This document shows, piece by piece, positions 1-8,718 of a stretch of DNA of 64,000 nucleotides. A program made the translations under genes and the position numbers. Position 1 is the first letter of the stretch. Each line of letters starts with the position of its first letter. Origin of the DNA: an uncultured Tenacibaculum sp. (lineage in GTDB: Bacteria; Bacteroidota; Bacteroidia; Flavobacteriales; Flavobacteriaceae). The notes below the pieces were generated by a model. The model was not told where the DNA came from. It saw only the letters and a program-made list of their open reading frames with translations, and made no database searches. The stretch is from assembly GCA_947498055.1 (NCBI GenBank), contig CANMJA010000003.1, forward strand, positions 1-64,000. Reading direction: 5' to 3'.

Positions 1-77
1 GTATTCAGTATTCAGTATTCAGTATTCAGTATTCAGTATTCAGTATTCAGTATTCAGTATTCAGTATTCAGTATTCA
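1..77. repeat. Heptanucleotide tandem repeat (GTATTCA)x11, truncated by the window edge
   Basis: Perfect 7-bp periodicity over 77 bp, ending at gtattcaaaaataaa. Confidence 0.98.
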
Positions 78-167
78 AAAATAAAATATCTAATTTTAAA
101 TAACGTGGATTTGACATATATAATTACTTGAAAAACTATCTAGATTATTCCTATTTTATAAAACATT

Positions 168-731
168 TTAGCTACTTATATACTTATGATATGCTTCTAT
201 TTTCTCTTTAAGTCTTTGTGCTAAATACTCATTACCTTCCCTTAGATATTCTAAAATAATAGTTGCTTCAGAAATATAATTTTTCTTTTTCTCATCATTC
301 CAATAAAATGGTGGAGCATACAAATTACAAATTCGATCTGCCATTTTTACTGCCCATACTTCTTTTGGCTGTAATTTTATTCTTTTCAAACTATCTAGCA
401 TTCTCTCTTCTTTAGGCAAATCTGTTTCATTTTTAGTAAGTGCTAAAACACCATCTGCCACCTCTTCTCCAAATAAATCTTTTGCTTTTACATAATCAAA
501 ATCAGTATCTTCTATGGTGTCATGTAATATAGCACAGTAAATTGCTAAGTCAGCATTAAAATCATCTGTAAAATTAATTGCGTTTAAAATTTCAAAAACA
601 ACACTTCCTATATGATTTATATATTCTACTTTTTCTCCTTCTCTAATACCTCCATATTTTTGACCATCGTGCAAGTTAGATGCTAATTTCCATGCATCTT
701 GTAATTTATCTATAGACCATTCTTTTTTCAT
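168..731 (-). CDS. HD domain phosphohydrolase (RelA/SpoT or MESH1-like HD fold)
   Basis: ORF with H..D motifs (NHIGSVVFEI, AILHDTIEDTD, KMADRICNL) typical of the HD domain of RelA/SpoT-type proteins. Confidence 0.8.
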   Translation of the reverse strand: MKKEWSIDKLQDAWKLASNLHDGQKYGGIREGEKVEYINHIGSVVFEILNAINFTDDFNADLAIYCAILHDTIEDTDFDYVKAKDLFGEEVADGVLALTKNETDLPKEERMLDSLKRIKLQPKEVWAVKMADRICNLYAPPFYWNDEKKKNYISEATIILEYLREGNEYLAQRLKEKIEAYHKYISS

Positions 732-786
732 TTCTTTTATTTTTTAAAATTATTGTTTTCTGTTTTGAATATCTAAAACTAACAAA

Positions 787-813
787 AACCAAGGGGAATT
801 ATACCCCTTGATA
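787..813 (-). terminator. Intrinsic terminator downstream of the MFS gene
   Basis: CAAGGGG (790-796) / CCCCTTG (804-810) inverted repeat, followed on the minus strand by a T-rich run. Confidence 0.75.
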
Positions 814-833
814 TAATTTTAATTCGAAATTAT

Positions 834-2048
834 TTATTCTATTTGCTGTTTTTCTGTTTTGACTAGTTTTATTAAAAATAATAACGAACATAAACCAACT
901 ACAGAACAAAGTGTCATTATATTCCAAGTTGTATCAAAGCCTTTATAATTTACCAGCTGCAATCCTATATTATGCCCAAATATGTGTGACGCTGAAAAAG
1001 CGATACTATAATATGCCATATATTCTCCTTGTTTTCCTTTTTTTGCTCTATCTATCACAAAAGCATTTGAAAAAGGAAAAGCAATCATTTCTCCTATAGT
1101 CATCAATAACATTCCTATAATTAATACGCCAACCCAATTAGTTAAAGTAAGTACTAAAAAACTTAACCCTGTTAATAATAGCCCTATAAAAATTAAAAAC
1201 TCTTTCGTGTATTTACTTTCTTCTAACCATTTAATTAAAGGCATTTCTAAAACAAATATGACAAAACCATTCATACCCATTAACAATCCTATTTCTAACT
1301 CTGATAAATAATGAGCTTCTTTATAATATAATGGCATGGTTGAGAAATATTGTAAAAACACAAAACCGAAAGTAAACATACTTACAAAAAATACCCAGAA
1401 AGCTTTATCTGAAAACACAGATACTGGATTTTCTACTTTAATTTCATCGGATGTTTTTGTTTTTTTAGGGTGTAACACATTTATTAACAATAAAGTTGCT
1501 AATACACAAGTGATCCCATCTACCCAAAACAAGCCTTTATAACTCAAATAGGTTATTATTAAACCTCCTACAGCTGGTCCTGCTGAAAAACCTAAATTTA
1601 TAGCTAAACGAATTAAGGTTACCGATCGTGTTTTATTTTCCGGTTTACTATAAGAACTTAATGCTACAAACATTGCTGGCCGAAACGTATCTGCTACTAC
1701 CATTACTAAAAAAATTCCGATGCAAAAACCAGTAAATGTGGTTAAAAACTGTAATGCAATAAACAACAAACCTGTTAAAAACAAACTGGTTTTCATTACT
1801 TTATAATACCCTATTTTATCCGTTAGTTTCCCGCCTAGCCAAGATCCTACTACAGAGCCTAATCCAAAGCAAGACATAATCCAAGCTACATCTCCTTTGG
1901 TAAAAGATAAATTCTTTGTTAAGTATAGAGACAAAAAAGGAATCACCATAGTTCCTGCTCTATTAATTAAGGTGATTAAAGCTAACCACCATACTTCACT
2001 TGACAACCCTTTAAAGGTGCTTACATAATTTAAATATAGTTTTCTCAT
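834..2048 (-). CDS. MFS transporter (drug-efflux-like, about 12 TM)
   Basis: 404-aa hydrophobic protein with MFS motif A-like GGKLTDKIGYYKVM. Confidence 0.85.
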   Translation of the reverse strand: MRKLYLNYVSTFKGLSSEVWWLALITLINRAGTMVIPFLSLYLTKNLSFTKGDVAWIMSCFGLGSVVGSWLGGKLTDKIGYYKVMKTSLFLTGLLFIALQFLTTFTGFCIGIFLVMVVADTFRPAMFVALSSYSKPENKTRSVTLIRLAINLGFSAGPAVGGLIITYLSYKGLFWVDGITCVLATLLLINVLHPKKTKTSDEIKVENPVSVFSDKAFWVFFVSMFTFGFVFLQYFSTMPLYYKEAHYLSELEIGLLMGMNGFVIFVLEMPLIKWLEESKYTKEFLIFIGLLLTGLSFLVLTLTNWVGVLIIGMLLMTIGEMIAFPFSNAFVIDRAKKGKQGEYMAYYSIAFSASHIFGHNIGLQLVNYKGFDTTWNIMTLCSVVGLCSLLFLIKLVKTEKQQIE

Positions 2049-2079
2049 AGTACTTAGTTTAGTTGTTTATGTAAAAGTA

Positions 2080-2107
2080 AAAAGTCCGACTTTACAGTCG
2101 GACTTTT
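2080..2107 (-). terminator. Intrinsic terminator/attenuator hairpin between leader ORF and MFS gene
   Basis: 12-bp perfect stem AAAAGTCCGACT/AGTCGGACTTTT with 4-nt loop; minus strand continues TTTTTACTTTT; lies upstream of the MFS start codon. Confidence 0.85.
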
Positions 2108-2137
2108 AATAATTGTATAATTTTATTTTAATATAAT

Positions 2138-2212
2138 TTATACATATATAGACCAACTAGAGGGTGGTTTTACCACCGATCTCCATTGTTTATATGTATA
2201 AATATTTTTCAT
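2138..2212 (-). CDS. Putative regulatory leader peptide MKNIYTYKQWRSVVKPPSSWSIYV (24 aa)
   Basis: Complete ATG...TAA small ORF upstream of the attenuator hairpin and MFS gene; contains Pro-Pro and two Trp codons; not in the ORF track. Confidence 0.65.
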   Translation of the reverse strand: MKNIYTYKQWRSVVKPPSSWSIYV

Positions 2213-2232
2213 TATCTTATTTAATTACATGA

Positions 2233-2240
2233 CAAACATA
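2233..2240 (-). promoter_or_regulatory. Possible Bacteroidota -7 promoter box (TATGTTTG)
   Basis: Matches TAnnTTTG about 21 nt upstream of the leader ORF ATG; no clear -33 TTTG seen. Confidence 0.4.
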
Positions 2241-2325
2241 TACAAAATATGAATACATTGTATCTTAAATTTAAAATGATTTTTTATTTTTGAAAAACTT
2301 AACACACGCTTAATCTTAAATAAAA

Positions 2326-2748
2326 ATGCTAAAAAAGATGACAAATAAAAAATTGCGAAGTATTATCAGTTCCATCACAGATACTATAGAAGGGAATGAA
2401 GGAAACTGGAAATTTGTTATAAAAGATATAACTTTCTTTTGTTTAACAGATACTTTACACAATCGTATGCGAATTATTGCTCCTATTGTTGAAATTACTA
2501 GAATTACCGAAAAAGAAATAAAAAAAGCAATGGAAGCTAATTTTCATTCCGCCTTAGATATTCGTTATGCTATTTCTGAAGATGTTGTTTGGTCTGCTTT
2601 TATTCATCCTTTAAAGGAGCTAACAAAAAATCAGGTCGTAGACGCCATTTCTCAAGTATATTCAGGAGTAAAAACTTTTGGTTCTCATTACAGTAGTGGA
2701 TCGTTAAGTTTTTTAACCGAAGAAGAACGGAAATCGAGGTTAAATTAG
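2326..2748 (+). CDS. Conserved hypothetical protein (possible YbjN/T3SS-chaperone-like fold)
   Basis: 140-aa ORF; family assignment tentative. Confidence 0.6.
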   Translation: MLKKMTNKKLRSIISSITDTIEGNEGNWKFVIKDITFFCLTDTLHNRMRIIAPIVEITRITEKEIKKAMEANFHSALDIRYAISEDVVWSAFIHPLKELTKNQVVDAISQVYSGVKTFGSHYSSGSLSFLTEEERKSRLN

Positions 2749-2887
2749 TAAACTTTAAATTATTGTCGATTATTAAAATTTACCGATTAGTATTTTTTAG
2801 TTGAAAAATCAATAAATTAAATTCTATTTTTATTGATTATATTTCAGTTCTTTGCAAACAAAACACAGATTAAATATCTACTTTTTT

Positions 2888-3496
2888 ATGAAAAATTTCA
2901 GCACTCTTTTATTATTAATTACCATAATAAACTCTTGCAATTCACAAGGAAAAAGACAATTAATTGGGAAATCTGAGTTTCAAAAGGAAATGAATGCTAA
3001 ATTTAAAGATGCAACTACATCTCCTCTCACTAAAAAAGGTTTGAAAAAATTTAAAGAATTGGATTTTTATCCGATAAACGATACTTTTAAGGTAGTAGCC
3101 AAATTAACAAAAACTCCAGATGCTCCTACGTTTAATTTTCCTACAACAACCTCTAGAGTGGCTACTTATAAAAAATATGGTATTGTAAATTTTTCTATAA
3201 ATGGAAAAGATTTACAACTAGATATTTATAAAGATAGTAATCCGAGATCTGAATATATAAATCATTTGTTTTTGCCTTTTTTAGATAAAACGAATGGTAA
3301 AACTTCGTATGCCGGAGGGCGTTTTATTGATATTTTAACTACCGACGAACAAGAAAACGGTACTATTATCATTGACTTTAACAAGGCATACAATCCGTAC
3401 TGTGCATATAGTGATCGATACTCTTGTCCTATAACTCCTAGAAATAATTCTTTAGATATTGAAATTAATGCTGGGGTTATGAAGTATGAGAAATAA
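2888..3496 (+). CDS. DUF1684-like lipoprotein
   Basis: Start chosen at MKNFSTLLLLITIINSCNSQ (lipobox); motifs YKKYGIVNFSINGK, GGRFID, YNPYCAYSDRYSCPITPRNN typical of DUF1684. ORF track begins at 2852. Confidence 0.75.
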   Translation: MKNFSTLLLLITIINSCNSQGKRQLIGKSEFQKEMNAKFKDATTSPLTKKGLKKFKELDFYPINDTFKVVAKLTKTPDAPTFNFPTTTSRVATYKKYGIVNFSINGKDLQLDIYKDSNPRSEYINHLFLPFLDKTNGKTSYAGGRFIDILTTDEQENGTIIIDFNKAYNPYCAYSDRYSCPITPRNNSLDIEINAGVMKYEK

Positions 3497-3510
3497 CTAA
3501 AAATGAAATT

Positions 3511-4228
3511 ATGAAAAAATTGCACACATTTTATGCAATCTCATTTTTAATTGTTTTTTTTATCTGATTGTAATGCAAAAGATTTTAATAATCATTTCTT
3601 TCAGATTAATGAAAATTTAGAAATTCATTCAAGCTCTTTTAACATTAACAAAGAAGAATCATTTAGGATTATCTCACATGATTCGGAAGAGTTAAAAAAT
3701 CTAAAAAATTATATCAATAATCTTGATAGTTTAAAAGAAGTAAAACACATCAGAATAGTCCCTTCCTGTACTATTGTTGGAAAACGTATTAAAATAGTTA
3801 TTAATCCAATTAAAATTGGAATTCAATATCTAAACTCTAAAAACGAAATTATCAACTTAGTTAAGAAAGTTCATTATAAAGAAATTTCGTTTTTCAGGGA
3901 TTTATTCTCTAAATGTGAAAAAATAAGAGATTATGGGGATTTATACGCTTCAGGTAAATTAAAAATGGATAAATACACATTTTGTGGACTCGCCCCTGTA
4001 AGAGTTAAGTACTGGCATAAGATAGGAAAATGGCGATTCTGGGACAAAAAAAGAAATTTAATTGCTGAGGGAATATTTTCAACTCAAACTGATTCTGTGC
4101 TAGATCATGGAGGCTGCAGTTTCCCTATTAAATCTTCTAAAATAGAACCCATCAATTGGAAATTCCATAATAGTGATGGTAAAATCATACCCCCAACTAT
4201 TGATCAAATTTTCAGGTTAGAAAATTAA
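3511..4228 (+). pseudogene. Secreted/lipoprotein gene with signal peptide frameshifted at a T8 tract
   Basis: ATG at 3511 gives MKKLHTFYAISFLIVFFI*; the long downstream ORF (track 3551-4228) is in the +1 frame. Removing one T from 3554-3561 joins them as MKKLHTFYAISFLIVFLSDCNAKDF... Confidence 0.65.
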
Positions 4229-4573
4229 AAAAAACAATAAACTTTATTCTCTTAACAAACACTCGTAATACATTCATTTAACTTTCTGTTATTTTTATGG
4301 TGATTTCATGAAAAATTAACGTTAAGACATTTTATTTAGTAATAAAACTCCTCTGTAAATCAACAACTATTTAATATTCAATGTCTTTACAAAAAAACAA
4401 AGCTAAATAATTTACTCAAAAAACATTTCCTTATTTTATTAAACAACTGAAAAATAGCTATTTAAACGTAAAAACAAATATTATACACTCCTTAATACTT
4501 TATTAATACTAAAACAATTTTGTAATTACACGCTAAAATTATTTTTATAATCCTAACTATTAAAATTTAAAAA

Positions 4574-5365
4574 ATGAAAAAACAATTTAAATTATTGGCA
4601 TTAGGAATAATGTTTAGCTTATTCTTAATAGGATGTAACAACGATGAAAACTCTACTCCGATTGGATTAGAAACACAACAAGAAAATTCTTTTTCTGGAA
4701 AAATGACGATTCGTAATCATGAGCTTTCTTATAAAGTGAATGCTATTAATGAATTAGATTTTACTGCTTCTGTAAAAATTGATCATATTTTATTACATGC
4801 TAAAGTGCAGTATGATGATCAATCTATCGATTTTGATGGAAAAAGTGCTGTTTTAACATTAGATCAAAAAGAAACATTATTAGATCTTGGTAATGAAATT
4901 TCTAAATATTTATTCAAAGACAAATCTGTAGAAGATTTCACAATGGCTGAGTTCACTTTATTACGTTTGTTAGAATATTGGGCAAAATCTCCTAGTGGTT
5001 TTCCTCATAAAAAAAGAAGTATTACTTCTAATGTAGACCCTAATTATGCTTTAAAAAGCAGAAATGAAGGAATTACTTGTATAAAAAAGAATACATATGT
5101 AACTGCTGAATATGATGATGATAGCGGTAATGTTCGTGAATCTATTTTGGTAAATGGTAACGATTGTATTGGTCGTTGTGGTTCTGGTTGCGGTTCTTTT
5201 TTTACTATAGCTAGCGCATGGACTAAAGATTGTTTAGATCATGATAGATGTGGACGTGTAAACGGCGGAAGCACTAATCCATTTGATAGCGAATGTGGTG
5301 ATGAGTATGCAGAAGCTGCTGACGATTATTTATTTGGAGTAATTAGAGGTTGTAGAGGAAGATAA
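4574..5365 (+). CDS. Lipoprotein with Cys-rich phospholipase A2-like C-terminal motif
   Basis: Lipobox LFLIGC; C-terminal CIGRCGSGCG...WTKDCLDHDRCGR... Confidence 0.65.
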   Translation: MKKQFKLLALGIMFSLFLIGCNNDENSTPIGLETQQENSFSGKMTIRNHELSYKVNAINELDFTASVKIDHILLHAKVQYDDQSIDFDGKSAVLTLDQKETLLDLGNEISKYLFKDKSVEDFTMAEFTLLRLLEYWAKSPSGFPHKKRSITSNVDPNYALKSRNEGITCIKKNTYVTAEYDDDSGNVRESILVNGNDCIGRCGSGCGSFFTIASAWTKDCLDHDRCGRVNGGSTNPFDSECGDEYAEAADDYLFGVIRGCRGR

Positions 5366-5376
5366 TAACTGTATAA

Positions 5377-5410
5377 AAAACACCATTTTAGAATATTAAA
5401 ATGGTGTTTT
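5377..5410. terminator. Bidirectional intrinsic terminator
   Basis: AAAACACCATTTTA-gaatat-TAAAATGGTGTTTT between convergent genes. Confidence 0.9.
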
Positions 5411-5421
5411 CTATTTTTTAA

Positions 5422-6123
5422 TTATTGATTAAAAGAAATTTCTTCTGTCATATCTAACTTAATAGCTTCTTTTAATCGTTCTAAAGCTTCTTTACGTACT
5501 TTTAATTTTGTTTCTGCATGTGCTTTAGGTTTTAACTGACCAAACATAGCTGCTATTTTAATAGCTGTAGGTAATACTTGTTCTCTTGGAACAATTTTAT
5601 CTAAAAACCCAGCAGTTACTGCATCTTTAGGAGAGTACATTTCTGAATTAACTACACTACGCTCAAAAAACACTGGTGCTAGTTTATTTTTTGCAATTTC
5701 TATTCCTGCATGATGCATGGTCATACCAATCATTACCTCATTTAACCCTATTTTAAAATCTCCTTCTGCCCCGAGTCTATAATCAGCAGATAACAATAAA
5801 AAAGCTCCTTTTGCTACCGCATGTCCAGTACAAGCAACTATTACAGGTGTTGCAAAAGATAGTAAACGATAAGATAATTGAGAACCTTTAGTTACTAAAT
5901 CTCTAGCTTCTTGGGGCGATTTTGTCATTACTTTTAAATCATAACCTCCAGATAAAATTCCATCTTGCCCAGTAAGAATTACTACCCTTTTTTCTTGTTC
6001 TGCTTTATTTAAACACGCATTAAGTTCATCAATAACTTCATGAGAAATAGCATTTACTTTTCCGTTTGCTATTTTAATAATCGCATAATTATCTGCTGTA
6101 GTATAGTGTACTAAATTGTTCAT
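5422..6123 (-). CDS. Enoyl-CoA hydratase/isomerase (crotonase) family protein
   Basis: Crotonase-like pattern ILTGQDGILSGGYDLKVM and VACTGHAVAKGAFLLLSADYRLG. Confidence 0.88.
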   Translation of the reverse strand: MNNLVHYTTADNYAIIKIANGKVNAISHEVIDELNACLNKAEQEKRVVILTGQDGILSGGYDLKVMTKSPQEARDLVTKGSQLSYRLLSFATPVIVACTGHAVAKGAFLLLSADYRLGAEGDFKIGLNEVMIGMTMHHAGIEIAKNKLAPVFFERSVVNSEMYSPKDAVTAGFLDKIVPREQVLPTAIKIAAMFGQLKPKAHAETKLKVRKEALERLKEAIKLDMTEEISFNQ

Positions 6124-7505
6124 TGTTTTTTATTTAAATATTCTATTGCTTTTTCTAAAACAGGATCTTGATTTCGTATATAATCTGATAGCTTCTTAGT
6201 TACTTTTATATCAGGTTGAATTCCAACACCTACAAACTCTTTTCCATTAGAATATGTATCTTTTTTAGTACATACTCTTGCACTACCCCCATTAGGTAAT
6301 TTAAAAACCAAAGGTTGTCCAGTACTACCAAAAGTAGGCTCCCCTATTTTAACCATATGCTCTTGGTTATCTGCATAAATTAAAAAATCTTCTGCTGCTG
6401 AAGCTGTATTATGACCAATTAATATAGCAGTAGGTATTTCCATTCTTACTATATCTAAATTTGCTGTAGAATAAGGTTTAAAAGGAAAATGGTGATAGTA
6501 TAAGTCTTCTTTAGACAAATATGCTTTTTTTGCCCATGCGTTACCAGTGGTATCTTTAGCTTTCACCCATTTACCCCATGCTTTAAAAGCAGGCATATGC
6601 AATCTAGTCTGTGTTTTAGCACCATAAATAACCTTATCTTTTGTTAAATACTTAATTATTTCACGAGCAATATTTCCTTCTCCACCTCCATTTTTTCTCA
6701 AATCAATAATTATTTTTTTTGCTTTATATATCTCAGGAAGTTTTTTTGAAAGTAAATCCATTATTTTCCAATCCGAAAAAGAATTCAAAGCAAGATATAA
6801 AATATCTTTACCTACCCATTTTAACTCTGCTAATTCTATTTTTTCTAATGGAGGATACAATTCTTTTTCCATATTTTCCTCATGTATCAGTTGAATCTTT
6901 TTTAGCTTCCCTTTTGGAGTTTTTACTTCTAATTTAAAAACAGATCCTACATAACCTTCTAATAAATACTTAATTGACCAATCTTCTAATATATGTTTAG
7001 TAGAGGATGATATATAGGGTTTAACATTTTTCTCTATGTATTCTTGAGTAGGAATCCCATTAACCTTAACTATCTCTGTTCCTATTGGTAATTCTTCTTT
7101 TTTACTGGTATTTATTCTTGTGATAATTGCTTTACCTTCGATATTAGAAAGTATCAATTTATAATTTTTAAAACTGCTATTTAAGACTTCGTCTTGTATT
7201 TCTTTAGGAAACCAAATATTGGTGTGACCATCTTTAAGAAAAGCACTAAATTTTTGCAATAATCTATAGTATTCATAATCATTTTCTGTTTCTTGAACTT
7301 CTCTAATAAGCTTAAGATACATACTATTCCATTCTTTTTTATCTATCTTAGACAAATAGACGAAATTATAATTAACTTCTTGCCAAAATTTAGACAACCC
7401 AAATACTTTTTCTTCTTTTGAAATTTTATTTGGAATTTGAGAATAGGTTAATTTTGCAAATAAAACAACGAATATAATTGCTGTTTTTTTTATTTTCATT
7501 TTCAT
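6120..7505 (-). CDS. S41 family peptidase
   Basis: LRKNGGGEGNIAREIIKYL and LIGHNTASAAEDFL (S41 Ser region); signal peptide; 4-bp overlap with the next gene. Confidence 0.85.
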   Translation of the reverse strand: MKMKIKKTAIIFVVLFAKLTYSQIPNKISKEEKVFGLSKFWQEVNYNFVYLSKIDKKEWNSMYLKLIREVQETENDYEYYRLLQKFSAFLKDGHTNIWFPKEIQDEVLNSSFKNYKLILSNIEGKAIITRINTSKKEELPIGTEIVKVNGIPTQEYIEKNVKPYISSSTKHILEDWSIKYLLEGYVGSVFKLEVKTPKGKLKKIQLIHEENMEKELYPPLEKIELAELKWVGKDILYLALNSFSDWKIMDLLSKKLPEIYKAKKIIIDLRKNGGGEGNIAREIIKYLTKDKVIYGAKTQTRLHMPAFKAWGKWVKAKDTTGNAWAKKAYLSKEDLYYHHFPFKPYSTANLDIVRMEIPTAILIGHNTASAAEDFLIYADNQEHMVKIGEPTFGSTGQPLVFKLPNGGSARVCTKKDTYSNGKEFVGVGIQPDIKVTKKLSDYIRNQDPVLEKAIEYLNKKQ

Positions 7506-7619
7506 TTTTTCTTTTATTCGATTTATAAATATTCATTTCGCATCATATACTGTAAAGAGAATCAATAGACTTAAATTCATTGTTAAAATTAATAAGCGAA
7601 ATTTTAATCTAAAACCTTA

Positions 7620-7991
7620 TTACACATATTTTACTAAATAAATTCCTGCAAAAACCGCTAAAAAACCAATTACAAAACTTGCAATAGTGTATAACGTAAA
7701 CGAAACAAAATCACCCGATTTTAAAAATAGATGATTTTCATAAGCAAACGTAGAAAAGGTAGTAAAACCACCACAGAAACCTGTTGCTAATAAAAGAGTA
7801 TGGTTTTGCGTTAAAGTTTCATTTTTAGCAGCCAACCCTAGAATAAATCCTATGAATAAACTTCCTAAAATATTTACTAAAAAAGTACCTAAAGGTATTC
7901 CTACTTTAGAACTATTTAAGGCTTTTCCTAAAACAAAACGTAAAACGCTTCCAAAACCTCCACCAATAAATACGAATAGTAATTGCTTCAT
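7620..7991 (-). CDS. crcB: Fluoride efflux transporter CrcB
   Basis: GGGFGSVLRFVLG, GTFLVNILGSLFIGF, GFCGGFTTFSTFAYE motifs. Confidence 0.95.
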   Translation of the reverse strand: MKQLLFVFIGGGFGSVLRFVLGKALNSSKVGIPLGTFLVNILGSLFIGFILGLAAKNETLTQNHTLLLATGFCGGFTTFSTFAYENHLFLKSGDFVSFTLYTIASFVIGFLAVFAGIYLVKYV

Positions 7992-8014
7992 TTGCTACGA
8001 AAATAAGAAAACCC

Positions 8015-8668
8015 TTAATAATATGTATAAACTCCTTTCTTTATTTCTACTTCCGTAGGTTTATAACTATCTAGTGTTACTTTAGGGAAGTTATACTTAT
8101 AAGCCTTAAAAAAGTGGGTCTCTTTTTCATCGTCATCACAACTGGAAGTATCTTTTGTAATATGAATTTTATTCGTTGAAAAATTTATATCATGCACATC
8201 ATTAAACAAACAAGTATCATAATAACGACATGTAGAACCGATTAAAAACCAATCCTTTTTTTGATATCTAAAAATTAGTTTAGACTGTGTTGCTCTTCTA
8301 GAATTATGAAATCTTTTTTGTTGAATTACTAATGTATTGTTTTTAATAAAGAGTGTATCTATTGGCTCAATATCGTATGAATTGCTTGCATTATAAAAAC
8401 CACTATCTGTACTATTTCTTAATATATTGGTGTTTTTCTTTACTAAAATTCGCTTTCCATTTTCTATTTTAAAAATATACAATACTCTTGAAAACCCTGT
8501 GTCTTCTTGTTTTTTATCTGTATTGTATACACTTACAACTTCATCTATTCCATCTTTATTTAAATCCCCTCTAACTTCCTTTACTTTTACATAGGTTTTA
8601 GGAATCTGAATTTCTTGAGAAGGACAGATAAAAACATTTAAAAAAAAGCTTAAAAAAATATATTTCAT
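8015..8668 (-). CDS. Hypothetical secreted protein with Ca-loop-like GDLNKDGIDEVV motif
   Basis: N-terminal signal-like sequence; FG-GAP/VCBS-like loop. Confidence 0.55.
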   Translation of the reverse strand: MKYIFLSFFLNVFICPSQEIQIPKTYVKVKEVRGDLNKDGIDEVVSVYNTDKKQEDTGFSRVLYIFKIENGKRILVKKNTNILRNSTDSGFYNASNSYDIEPIDTLFIKNNTLVIQQKRFHNSRRATQSKLIFRYQKKDWFLIGSTCRYYDTCLFNDVHDINFSTNKIHITKDTSSCDDDEKETHFFKAYKYNFPKVTLDSYKPTEVEIKKGVYTYY

Positions 8669-8718
8669 TTATTTCAAACTATCAATTATTAATTTTGTAT
8701 CTCATTGGTAATCTTTTT

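Noticed and set aside
911-1542. Plus-strand ORFs 911-1099 and 1336-1542
   Set aside because: Antisense to the MFS gene; no support.
7992-8014. Looked for a fluoride riboswitch upstream of crcB
   Set aside because: Only a ~23-bp gap to the upstream gene; no room for the aptamer and no matching sequence.
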